Shown: positions 10,199-23,700 of the stretch, piece by piece | Position numbering within the stretch: the stretch's first letter is position 1 | How the letters are laid out: each line of letters begins with the position of its first letter | Origin: Sipunculus nudus | Taxonomy: Eukaryota > Annelida > Sipuncula > Golfingiida > Sipunculidae | Direction: 5' to 3' | NCBI GenBank assembly: GCA_026874595.1 | Contig: CM049313.1 | Span: 56,689,159-56,753,158 of the forward strand | Length of the DNA stretch: 64,000 nucleotides | Program-made: the position numbers and the translations under genes | The notes under the pieces: model-generated | Told to the model about the DNA's origin: nothing | Database searches by the model: none | The model's input: only the letters and a program-made list of their open reading frames with translations

Positions 10199-13017
10199 CT
10201 AAAATACATAAGTAAATATGTGGGAATATATAATACCTTTTAGTGCATCAAATGCATTCACTAATGAAAGTTGTCATCTGTGTGTTAATTTTACGTACTT
10301 TCTTTATGGACAGATTTTCTTAGGGAAATTTTGCATATCAAATTACGTTTAAATGAATATTTAACAGAATTTTTAAAAACAACCATGGATTTTATCCTCT
10401 CGATGATCCGTGTCTTCGTTAGCAAAATTGATATATAACCTTGGTCATGAACTTTTTTTCTGTTTGATTAATTATAGCTATGGTCTAAACAAAAGCCAAC
10501 GAGCAGCCTCGTTGCACATGAATGCGAGTGTGTGTGAAGTTGCGAATCCAGGATTTAGACGTAAATGTGCACCCAAGGACGACTTATGACAAAACCTAAA
10601 ACCTAAAATAAAGTTCCAAGTTCCGGAAAAGGGGGTATAAGCCGCAAAAAATGGTCTAAAACCTTGAAAAAGGTTTCGACGGCTGAAGGGGGGGGGGGGG
10701 GGGGGGGAGGGGTTCAGCATCCCAAGACCTCCCACCCCCTATCCGCTTCTGATGTGTATTATTAAAGAAATTCCATACCAGGCCGAAGCGCCACCATTTA
10801 GTAATCAAAGAATCATAGTTAAGGTTGCCATGATGTTTCCGTGCTTTAAAAACAAAACTATATTAACATAAGCATAAAATACACATAGATAAACAAAATA
10901 CCTTTCAGGAGAGAGGCTCCTCTTCCATGACGCGAAGTTGACGTCCATAGTATTTAAGTCGATGACGTCACCGTCAGTCAGGTAGTTGGCACGGACATTG
11001 CTGATGGACCAGTAACCGCCTGTACTGCCGGAAACTGCCGAGGTCAAATCTGGAATGAACACACCGTTCTCCCCGACTACCTGCTCCATGGAAAATAGGC
11101 TATGTTAGAACATTGAATACATTTTGAGAAATGTTATCATCCGTTCAAAGAATAGGGCTTCTTTTTGTCAACGTTTGTATCAACGTACAAAAAAAATTAT
11201 ACACAAAAAATATTCTAAATATAAAATAAAAAAAGATAGGCAGGCAGCCCCCTTTGTTAGGCCCGACAGTCATGGCACATGGGTTTTCAGGTGACTGCCC
11301 GAACCATTAATTGTTACGTCAGCAGTGTCACCATCTGATGGCTCCAGTAGTAGACATATCAATAAATCAGAAAGCGCGTCCTCGGTTGTTATGCCATGGC
11401 TTAACACAAGGGCTTCTTGCCTTACTCTCTCAAATATTACGTAAATAATTAAGAAGTGGACCATATAGTGTGAAAAATGCTAGGTAAATGTAAGATAAGT
11501 GATAGTTATATGGAAATGACCCAGTAAAGTAACAAATTTAACCGAAATCTACTCTAATGGCAATGCAAGCGCCCGTGGAAAAACATCCAATTTCGACCGA
11601 CCATCCGCTGTTTGCTTCAGTTATTGATATCTCATTCTAATTTAGCGATTACCGATTTATAATTACGGATAAATCGGAGAGGTTTTTATGTTAAATTAGA
11701 ACCCACCATATGCAAAAATGTTTCCATCAAACTGAACAATTATCTCATTGTAGATAATAAATAAATACTGTTGCCTGAATAATGAGGATCATATTGATTA
11801 ATTGCTGAACCCTAAACACTGCACGTGTGTATTTAAAATTTATTCTTAGGCACTGTTACACTGTACTCTGTCTGACTGTCTGACCTGTCCCTGGGCGTTG
11901 CTGCCGCCAACATTGTCCACGAACAGAGCCGTGTTCTCATCAACGCCAATACCACGGGTCGCCGCATTAGATCGCCCCCTGGTGTCCGATATCAAAACAA
12001 TCAAACGTCCCTCTCTGCCCCTTTCGCTGGAACAATCAAACGCCTCAGGTGAGCCAAATACACTGTGAATATTTATTTTTCGCTGCGCGCTGTGAATTCA
12101 CGTTGAACTTGAATTGTAGTGCTGTATCTATACGCATCGTTTACCTAATATCGCCGTGTTATTGGCATATTTAATAAAAAGTTTCAAATTTTCACTTTAA
12201 TTTATGATTATGATGCAACAATGATCATTTCATTATCAGGTGACTCTTATGTGGTGAAACAGTCATAACAAATATAAATATTCATTATATTCATATACAT
12301 TACCAAGCACAACATTTTCAAATTTTCCCCATTAGCTGCATGGGCTATTGACAGTAACGAACTGTCATTTAGATATCAAAGGGAACCTGAAAGTTTCTGC
12401 TGAGATTTTACCACCAAAAAGGCGAAATAGGGACCTTCGTTTCCAAGTCAAACGTTTACATTACTGGCGACAGGAACAGTCGAAATGTTCATCAAGAGAA
12501 AATAAAAGGAATTTAAGCTGATTATTTGGCTGATTTTTAGGCCAGGTTGGTTTGCCAAAGCATGTTGAAACTACATTGATTAAGGAAGAACAAATTCTTT
12601 GATGAGTAAGGAAACTTGTGTTACCTGAAATGCGTGTCAGTGATAAATCCATCCAGGACCCGGATCCCTCCATCTGGATTAAACTCCACGTCATCCCTGC
12701 CTGGAGCGGGAGCCGGATAAGCTCCGTACCTCAAACCATACCAGCTCATCCCTCCTGCACACAAAGATATAACAGGCCAATCAGAACGCTTTTCTTGATA
12801 CGCTGACCAATCAACACCATTTATGTAGCTTCTGTGTTCAGGTATGACATTTCATATCCACGCACGTTGGCATTTGTTTCACTGTATTATATACAATATT
12901 GGTTAATGACAAGCATCAAAGGATAAAAACGATTTTTACCCTTGTCTCATAGTCCTTGAAAATGTAAGAGTTTAACAAATATTAGAGGTGACATAAAACA
13001 TTATATTTTAACGTTTC

Positions 13018-13081
<64 letters not shown>

Positions 13082-16000
13082 TATATCTAGATTGAGAATT
13101 ACTGCGCTTAAAATTCTTCACAAAAGTTTAAGGATATGAATAATACTGAAACATGTAACTGGCTTATAAATTTACAATATTTACCTTTAAGTTTTATATT
13201 TGATTTAGTTTGGAGCTTTTCAGAAAAAAATAATAATGAATAGTTTAAAGGATTGAGGGTGTTGCAACCCACTATAACCCCCTGCATGGACCCGGCGTGA
13301 ACAGACATATTCACATAAACACACGTAAAGGACAGATCTTAACCGCTCTTTTGTACCAAACGTAGGAATGCTAAACAATAGAAGATTCAGTAGTAACCCA
13401 TGATCATTGGAGCTGACGTCATCACGGCAGTTCCGGCGCTGCTTCCTCCGATGACCGCCCCGGCCTCGTATCGAGCACGAATGGCGGCCAGAGCGGGGGA
13501 CTCCTCTCCGCTATTGTAAAAGCTGGAAAAAGAGACGGATGACAGTTTACTATTCAACACCGAAAGGGATCTTCATATCATCCGATTACTCTGATCACAG
13601 GCGCTTGATATCTATTAGTGTACGTAGATTTCGGTTAGATTTGATACTTTTCTAGGTCATTTCCTTATAACTACATGTATTAGTTTTACTTATCCGACAT
13701 TTTCTTAGCGTGTTTCACGCTCTAGTTCCATCTCTTTATTATTTCCGAAATATTTAGTAAATAATAAAGATATGGATCCTATAGTGTGGAAAACGATAGA
13801 AAAATGTTAGATTAATAATAGTTATAAGGAAATGACCCAGAAAAATAATAATAAAAAAACTAAATCTACACTAATAGCAATTCAAGCGCATGTGCCCTGA
13901 TTATAGAGAAGGCTTCTGTTTTTATTTATTTTTTAACACACGTTTAAATGTTATCTTTACAGATCAAACATGCTCATGTCAGCATGTAAGTAAGACCGGG
14001 ATGGGGATCAGCACAACACCAGTGTTGACTTCACATTTCTTTATTGCTACAACAATGCAACTAGCAGGAGGCATAAGGCTGGTCTTGTCTGGTTGGGCTT
14101 TCAACCCTACCCCTTTTATCCCTGTCCAGAGGGGGGCAAGGGTTCCAGCTCTGACTCCCTGCCATGGTATGCATAAAATTAATATTACAATATACAAAGT
14201 GACCAATAAGGTAATGCAGACTCTGTGAACATCTTTCTGTTGACTAAATATGGTAAATGAGGTGACTAGCACTGTACAGCTTGTGTCCGCTGTCATGCCA
14301 CAGGAATGTGGGTACCCTGCTTACTCAGCCGAGGTCAGCTTCAAGGCGTGGCCCTTAGTGCTGAATAGAATTTACTTTACAAGAATACTCTGTTCTATTT
14401 CCTTTATATTAAATATATTTTCAAGTATAAACATTTATTTCATATTCTATAACAATTTTCAATAAGTTAAGATTCTGTATAAAGATTGTAATATTACATT
14501 GACTTTTAATCCATGAAATTACTTACTGTTAAGTTAATATAGTTATTAGTCACATTTTAAATGACAGCACATTTCATTTGGTTATATAAGCAACAATTAA
14601 GAATTAAGATCCAGAGATATTATTTACATGAATTTTAGATAGAAGATCTGGTCGGCCTACATAAAAAGATGCTCCGAGGGACGATATATTACCGTTTACG
14701 AAAAAAATAAATTTCAATGCGGAGACCGATGGCTTTAACTGCATTAATTGACTCAGGCTCAAGCTGGTTTTCAACGTCTGGTTAAAATGGCGTGTGAGCA
14801 TGAGTTGGCGGTTAATTTTATAACACGTGAACAGTCGCTGATGGGTCAGACATAAGCACTGGAATGTACACAAGTTGAAAACTGAATTACACGGATGTTA
14901 ATAATATAACTCCTACAGATAGTCTAGCCTACATTTGTTCATATTATAAATGACGGTAGTACCATTCGACCTTTTCACGCAACCGCTCTGTGACCTCGTC
15001 TCGGATATGCCGGTGTTTTGGTCTCGAACTGTCGGGCAGAATGACAAATATGTTCTAAGGAATTACATGGATTCCGTGTAATATTCATCATATTTAATCC
15101 AAAAACCTGAGGAAGTGGACAATATTTCGCCATGGAAAATTGAAGCACCGTCAGTTAAGACTACGTAAACAAAACAAATACGTGTAATATGCTGGTTGTT
15201 TGATAATATAAACATAACTAATTGGACATACGAGTTAACGATCCTGGCCTGATCACCGCCACTAAAGAAAAATCCAGTCATTGAGTTGATGAGGTCGACA
15301 ACTCCCGGATCACTGTTTGCGCCAGTGTTACCCTCATGGACGGGGATCCACCGCGCGTCTGCGGCGCCGTATGTGATGAGATGGTTCACGTAGAAGGACG
15401 CGCTGGACTCGGGCGTGGACGACGCCGCCGAGACAACGCCGATCCGAGCCACCCCGGAGCCACCCTGGAATAGAGATCAAGCCACGACTCTCACCCTCTG
15501 TACAATTAAGAACTAGGGACCCATTGGTAAAGACTCACTGTTTAAGAATATACCACATTAATTAAGCCACAGTGACTTAGTTGGAATTTACAAGAAGAAT
15601 TCACTGTATGGATGCTATGTTCCGCGTATTATGTTTTGATATCACAGGTATGTCCTGCATTACACTGACATCTGTACACGCGACCCAACGGTCATTTGAT
15701 CTCGTTCGAAATACTCTGGACCATTGTGGATAAAAAGTAAAAATTTCGGCTGAAGTACAGCATAAGTGTAATGTTGTATTGTTCAAACCATCCAAAAAGG
15801 GGAAAATACCCGTTATGGCTAACAAAAATTTAGTCATCATAAGTGGCGCTACATCCCTCCTGCATACACATGCACGTCACATGATCAAAATTTTATATTC
15901 AACACAGAAATCAGCAAATATTGCATTAAGGTCTCTGAAGCTACCATAAAAAATGATTAAGTTCATTTGATTCTATTCACATAATGGAATGATTCAATTT

Positions 16001-17699
16001 TACAGAAGGGCAGAATTGTTTATGTGTCTGATTTGAATAGGAAAAAGTGAAAAAAAAAATGTTTAAATTAAGAGAAACGAGGTCAATATTCGATCAATGT
16101 GCCTGTTAAATGTGCTAAAGTCTTTTGTCCGTCGTTTCTCCGCCGAGTCGCCTTGTTCTTATATCTCGGCATCCGTCAGTCAATAGGGCACCGTTAAATG
16201 CACAGTTTTGAATTAGACTTGTATATACCTAAAAATCACATGAAGTTCCAAGGAAAGCTCCATAGATACGCGAAATCAGGGTATGGTCATCTATATTTTG
16301 CCAGTTAAAGATTAATTCATGATTTTGAGTATCCTGAAAGTCAGACTCTTCTATATGTTCAAGGTTAGTGTGTATAGATATTCTGTGTTGTTTCATAACA
16401 AGGTGCCCCACTCTCACCTCTAAAACTGTCAGCATGACAAATCTCATAATATGATGTAGCTATCAGCTACAAATATTACATTTACATGGATTATATAGCT
16501 GGTATACTTATGTAAGCCGCAGGTAGTGCCACCTGCTTTAAAGAACCATTTTTTGTATTCCAGGTAAGCTTGCATGACTACAGTTCAGCTTTCATACCAT
16601 TCATACCATGGTGTTAACTATTTCTTAGAGAAAGTGCAAATGAACTGTTATGATTTTGATGAAATTATTCGTAATATAGTTTTTACGAAACTGCCTAATT
16701 TCGCTTATTACTATTTTTTATGATTTCTAGTGTGTAGGCCTACATTCTGTTATATCTTTTGCCAGAAGGTGTTGGGGTCAGGGTTGGGTCCAAATACTTT
16801 TAAAATAATCGATTACAAATACAATTACTTTTAAAAATAATCGATTACAATTACAATTACTTTTGTGTTTTCAAAAAAGGAATCGATTACAATTACAAAT
16901 ACCATTTGAAGTAATTGGAATTACTTTTGCAATTACTTTTGTGCTTTCAGGGGATTAACATTGTGATAGTGACAAAAAACAACTTGGTATTACATTGTTT
17001 ATTTTCAATAAACACACATATCAAAATCTGATAACAAAAATGCATCACACAGTGGTGAATTTACTCTATACAATTTGAACATGGGTCTTTCCAAAATCAT
17101 TACGCATTGTTACATATTTGTAATTTGGTGTAGACATTTCTCTGCTCATGTTGACTCCTGGATGTTTAGTCTGAAAAAATGTGAACATACTCATCAGGGT
17201 TGGGTTTAGTTCAATTTTTATGTAAACATTACTTTTAGTTTTATTTTATTATTTTGCTATTGCTATTACTAATTTACTATTACCACAGTTTCTCATCTAT
17301 TACTTTTAAGTGACATTACTTTATTACTTAACTTGATAACAAACCAATTTGGAATGAGACATTTTTTAATTTACTTAATTATTACAAAAAATGTTACATT
17401 TTAATACTATCTGTCAAATAGTGGTGCAAGGGTATTTTCAAATTATAAAAATTAAGCATTAATTATCAAATAATTGAACTGTCAACTAAATTAACAACCT
17501 TCTCATAAGTATGACTGTTTATATGACTTTTATGTAAATATGATTCTCTATTCTCATCACTGTCTAGAATGAATTCGAGCAATATAATCTATTGTCAAAA
17601 CTTAAAGTAGTTATATTGAGTGTTGTGGAAAAATCCATCAGAGCCTGGATAATTAATACTATACAAACACAAGTCTCCTGACAAAAACAAATTATATGT

Positions 17700-17772
<73 letters not shown>

Positions 17773-20700
17773 ATATATGTAACGGCTCCGATAACACGTA
17801 TTATATTATCAGGTATAACTGAATTGCCTGGCAGGTATCATATCATCAGCTTGGACTAACTGGTCAATGAATTGCCCCGCAGTTGCCTTGGTTGCCTTGT
17901 TTGCTTGGTTCCTCATTACTCAACCGGTTTTCCGTTGTTCCTATTGTTTTCATTCGGACAATGACACGAACCGCGACGCGAACCCTGCCCAGCCTCAGTC
18001 TCGTGACATAGAGAACTTGTCAGTATTCGTTCTCTGCTTGGCAGGTAAGGACTGTTTTTACTAAACTCTTAAACTGCGATAAACTCTATCATTTAGCCAA
18101 TTCATTACTTTCAGTATATCACGTACGTACTATCATGTAAACTGTATATTCCATATTCTAATTGCACACGTTACTGGTAAATTCATACTTGTTGTACGCA
18201 TGGATATTTGTATTCATGGTAATATGCAACGATATCTTAAAATGTGGTTCCTAAATATATAGGCTCATTTGTATAATATGTAATGTGTTTTCTTGTGTAA
18301 TGAATACCAAGAAATGTGCAAATGTATATTCTGTATATTCATGCCATTTATTGTATTTTTGCACCATATAGAAATGTTAATATGAAATGTTTAATGTGAG
18401 TATTCGTTCTCTGCTTGGCAGGGACTCCGGCTTGGAGGACTCCAGATTGGTATATATATACGGCTGAATAAACACTTTTATATATATACATCGCCTTGCC
18501 TCGCTTTTCACTCACGCCGGGTGACTTTGGCTCTTGCCGGGAACACCCGTTACATTTTGGTGCCCCGAGTGAGGACCATCTCTCCTGTGGATCGATGTCC
18601 GTGTGTGCGTCTCGACGACTCTATGTCCGTCTGTGCGTCTCGACGACGATATCACAGGAGATGATTATTTTCTGAACTTCCATTCCACCGGTGGATATTA
18701 TTTAATTGGTGTCTGTGCACAACACCATAACACAGGGCCAGAGTGGACTTTTCGCGGGCTCGCTTGGACACAGATTTTGCATGCATGCGTGTTCGTCGCT
18801 TCGCTTCGCTTCAGTGCCTTGCACTGTAAACTCTGCTTCGCCAATGTGTTCTTCGCTCGTGCATTCCTGGACTATTGTCACGCTTTTCGCCGTACGCGGA
18901 GACATCGTTTAAAGGGCCCAGACGAACGTCACTCTCTTTGGAGAAGATAAACGGTAATTGTTTGACATTTTCCTTGTACTGCATGAACTTTTCTTTTTGT
19001 ATTTGCTATTGTCAGCATGGCTATGGACTTTGTGATTAATTGTGTATAATATTGTTGCATGTTTTGTAATTGAAGTGATCATTTCTTTTGTTAGCTGTAA
19101 ATTATTTTTGCAGTTTATTATGGAGAATTTTATGCATGTAAAGGGTAATAGCTTTGGCCCGGTTTGAGGTTATCGTGATTGGTCACGTGATGTTCCATTG
19201 TCTAATGTCAATAGGTCTTGTGGTCTGTGTAATGTAAACAGTAGCATTGCAACTGAATACTAACATTTGCCCTTAAACCTGCTGGTATTTGACCATTGAC
19301 AGATGACTTAAGATAACATTCATCATTTCTTTATTGTCTTTAAAGATCACATTTTATCTCCTCTATTCATACATTCGCATTAAAGAGAGATGGAGGGTAA
19401 ATCAGTTGACATAACACGGGTCGTCTCCATACATGGACTCCCTTCTGATGTCAACGAATCTGAGATTATTGAAAACTTCTCACAAATTGAAACTCCTACT
19501 CATGTTTTGTTTGTTCGAGAAGCACATACTGGTCGTTGCACTGGCCGCGGGTTTATAGTTTTTGAGACTAAAGACACTGCCAAAAAGGCCATAGATAAGA
19601 TATCAGGTAGCTTTTTAGAAAGGGATTCAAGCATCAAAATCTCTCTTGAACATGCTAGGGATTTCTCCATCACTGAGGTGTCTCATCTGATTTCAAATAA
19701 GTTGCTCGATTCGTTAAATCCTTTTTTTTCATTTCAGGTACCCGAAGGTAGACGTATCTCAGAGATAGTAACTAAGCTCGATTTTCTTTCAGATTTCGAG
19801 ATAAATCAGATGTTTGTGGAGTTTAAACACCGAAGGGGTGATGTTATACAGGGGCCATCTGGGGCTACTGGTTACAGTGTTATCTCTCCAAAACTGCCCC
19901 CATTTTCAGGGAATCAAGATAAAACCGGTAGCTACGAACAATGGCGTTCCCATCTCAAATCTATGATAAAAGCTGGCGTAACACCAGAGCCTCAGATTTT
20001 GTCAGCGATTCATCAGTCTGTTAGGGGGACAGCAGGAAATGTTCTTTTACATATGCCCGATGAGTCCACTCCCACAGATATACTGAATAAATTTGACAGA
20101 TACTTTGGTAATGTGCTCCCCACAGAGGTTCTTATACAGCAGTTTCACTCATGTAAACAAGATCCTAAAGAGGATATTGTCAACTGGAGCTGCAGGCTTA
20201 CTAGACAGTTAGACCTCATAAACCAGAGAAATCCTACTCCTCATAGGGAATATGAGCGACTTCTTCGGTCTAGATTCTGGAATGGGTTGTATTCTAAGTA
20301 CATTAAGGAGGCTTTAAGACACAGATATGATAATGGGGAAGAACAGGATGAACTCTTTGCAGCAGCACGAGCCTTAGAGTCTGAACTTGTACATCACTCA
20401 CATATGAGTGACAAGAAAGTTGCTTCATCCAACCAAATTTCTCAACAAGGGGTTAAAACTTTGTCAACTGAAAGCTCTGTGCTTGAGCAGATAAATAACA
20501 AACTGTCAATCCTAGAGAATCGCTTATCGAAACTTGAACGATCTCAAATGTCCAAACCAAACAAACCATCACAAACTCAGGCTGAAGTTCGTAACAGTAA
20601 TACTGTCTCGGACGAAGTCTTTTGCTCTCGTTGCCTTCGTCACACCCACACTGTTGACAAATGCCATGCCAAACGAGACAAAAATGGGAAAATCCTAAAA

Positions 20701-23700
20701 AACTAAGAGTCGCCCGTGATCATTCGTGGGAGAACACGGGGTCAGGTTATAAAATTCCCACAACAAACGTATGTACTGATAATGTCCCTCTTGTAGGTGA
20801 AACACAGGTTGTTGACATGTTTGCAGATGGTATTAACTGCCAGGGTCTTTTAGATGCAGGTTCCCAGGTCTCTACCATTGCTCAATGGTTTTATGAAAAA
20901 CACCTCAACCCGTCAGAATTAGTCCCTGTGGAGGAGATGATGGATCTCCGGCAACTGGACGGCCAGCAGGTAGAGTACTGTGGTATCATCGCTGTTGACC
21001 TTAAATTTCCTGAAATAAATTCATCTCAGACATTCTCTGTGCCAGTATTGGTAATGAAAAACACACATTTCAATGCCAGTGTTCCATTTTTAATTGGTAC
21101 GAATGTGCTAAACTCTTGTTTAAATTTTCTTCAGACAAATGCTGGTCCAAATTTTATTCAAAGTTTACACATGCCCCAACCATGGAATATTGCATTTAAA
21201 TGTTTGACAAACAGGGAAAAGAAATCAGTGAATAAAGGAGGTTATGTATTATCCACCAAGTCTACAGTAATACCTGCCCACAGTGATGTTACTATAAATG
21301 GTTTAACCAGAGGTTGTACAACAGGCAAGACCCTTGTTATAACTGATGTGAATGTTCTCCACAGGTTACCAACTGGATTGGTTCTACTTCCTTGTGTCCA
21401 AGAGCTTGATTTGTCGGTAGGTACAAGTCACAGAATTCCAGTACAGGTCAGGAACTTAACATCACATTCCATCATTATTCCATCAAAAATGATACTCTGT
21501 AACATACAAGAAGCTAGCCTCGTAACCCAACTGACACAATCACCTGACCCATCTGATCAACAATTCTTAAACATGTTCAAATTTGGTCAAGATTTGTCAC
21601 AATCTGAATCTGAACAACTACAACTTCTGTTGCTTAAATGGAAACACATATTTTCCTTAAGTAATACAGATATTGGTCACACTAGTGTAGAAAAACACCG
21701 TATCGTGTTGACAAAAGATGAACCATTTAGAGAGCGATATCGTCGCATCCCTCCACAATTATATGATGAGGTAAAACAACATCTGAAAGAAATGCTAGAG
21801 TCAAAAGTAATTAAGGAGAGCAAAAGTCCGTTTGCTAGTCCAGTAGTCCTTGTCAGAAAACCTGACGGAACTCTTCGTTTCTGTATTGATTATAGAACCC
21901 TGAATAGCAGAACTGTTAGAGACTGAAACCTTAGATTCTTTGATTGGCGCTCGTTACTTTTCCTCTCTAGATTTGAAGTCTGGTTACTGGCAGGTTGAGT
22001 TAGCCGAAGAAGATAATGATAAAACAGCTTTTACAGTAGGCCCTCTCGGTTTTTATCAATGGGAAACCATGCCATTCGGCTTCGTGAACGCCCCTGCCTG
22101 CTTCCAAAGACTGATGCAGAAGACTATGGGTGATCTCCATTTAAAAGAATGTCTTCTCTTTCTTGACGATATAATCGTATTCCCTACCTCCTTTGAAGAA
22201 CACCTAAAACGCTTGAATAACATCTTTCAGCGTCTGCATGACGCAGGCCTAAAACTAAAACCTTCAAAGTGCCAGCTGATGCAAGATAAAGTAAAATACC
22301 TAGGACATATAGTCTCAAAAGAAGGTATACATACTGACCAGAGTAAAATCAGCGCTCTTAAAGAATGGCCTATACCTAAGTGTGTCAGTGATGTACGCCG
22401 TTTCTTGGGCTTTGCGAGTTTCTATGCTAAAATCGCGAAACCATTACATGACTTACTGAAAGGCCACCATATTCAGAATCAAACAAAAACCAGGAATCGT
22501 ACCAGAAAGAAAGTTCCATCTCAAACAATATATAACTGGTCAAATAACCACCAACTAGCATTTGATCAATTAATAGGACTACTATCTTCTGCTCCTGTAC
22601 TAGCGTTTGCAGATTTCTCTCGTCCGTTTATTGTTCATACTGATGCAAGTTTTGATGGGATCTCTGATATTCTGTACCAAGATCAAGATGGCCAGAAAAG
22701 ACCAATAGCTTATGCGAGCCGAAGCCTAACACCATCAGAGTCTCGGTACCCTATTCATAAGTTAGAGTTCTTAGCTTTAAAGTGGTGTGTAACCGATAAA
22801 TTTAAAGAATATCTGTATGGATCACGGTTCACAGTGTTCACTGATAACAATCCTCTAACTTACATAATGTCCTCCGCAAAATTAGATGCAACAGGTCAAA
22901 GATGGGTATCTGAATTGGCTAATTACGACTTTAATATTCAATATAAAGCCGGCAAGCATAACATCGACGCCGATGCACTTTCGAGAATCCCTCGGCTTCT
23001 AGCAGAAAAGAAAAACCACAATCAATGTATTACCAATGATGTAGTAAAAGCTGTTTGTCAATCAGTGACCATACCATCACCTGTAATATGTAGTCTTTCT
23101 TGTGACCAATCCAAAGCTGTTCCATCCACGGATCCTGTCAATTTGCTCGGACAAACACGATTAAACGTAGCAAAGGAACAACTTCTGGATTCGAATCTGA
23201 ACCCATTCATTGTCCATTTCAGAGACGGTAAGGTCATAAACAAGAAAGACTTGACTCATCCTGATCAAATAATTCTTTTCAGATGTATAGATAGCCTTGT
23301 GCTGCGGGATGACATACTCTATCGTAAACGAACACTGAACGGCAAAATTCAGTATCAAATGGTAATACCTAGCAGTTTGCGACAAGTCGCTTTATCTGGT
23401 ATTTATGACGATGTTGGGCATCTAGGTCGTAATCGGTCTGTCCATCTAGCCCATGACCGATTTTACTGGCCAAAAATGTCTAAAGACATAGATTCATACA
23501 TTAAGAATTGTCCACGCTGTATAAGGCGGAAGTCCCCTCCAGCAAAAGCTCCTTTAGTACCTATAACATCCACACAACCAATGGAGCTCCTATGTGTCGA
23601 TTATCTTAGCCTTGAGCCATCTACAGGTGGAATTGAAAATATTCTGGTCATGACCGATAATTTCACACGCTACGCTATGGCAGTTCCTTGTCGCAATACT

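Noticed and set aside
13890-14296. Overlapping frames on both strands in intron 2
   Set aside because: There is no domain, no splice support, and cyanophycinase phases need no exon here.
17867-18064. 65-codon frame with a signal-peptide-like start in the element 2 LTR
   Set aside because: It lies inside an LTR, has no recognisable domain, and its end is formed by the 24-bp repeat; chance is the simpler explanation.
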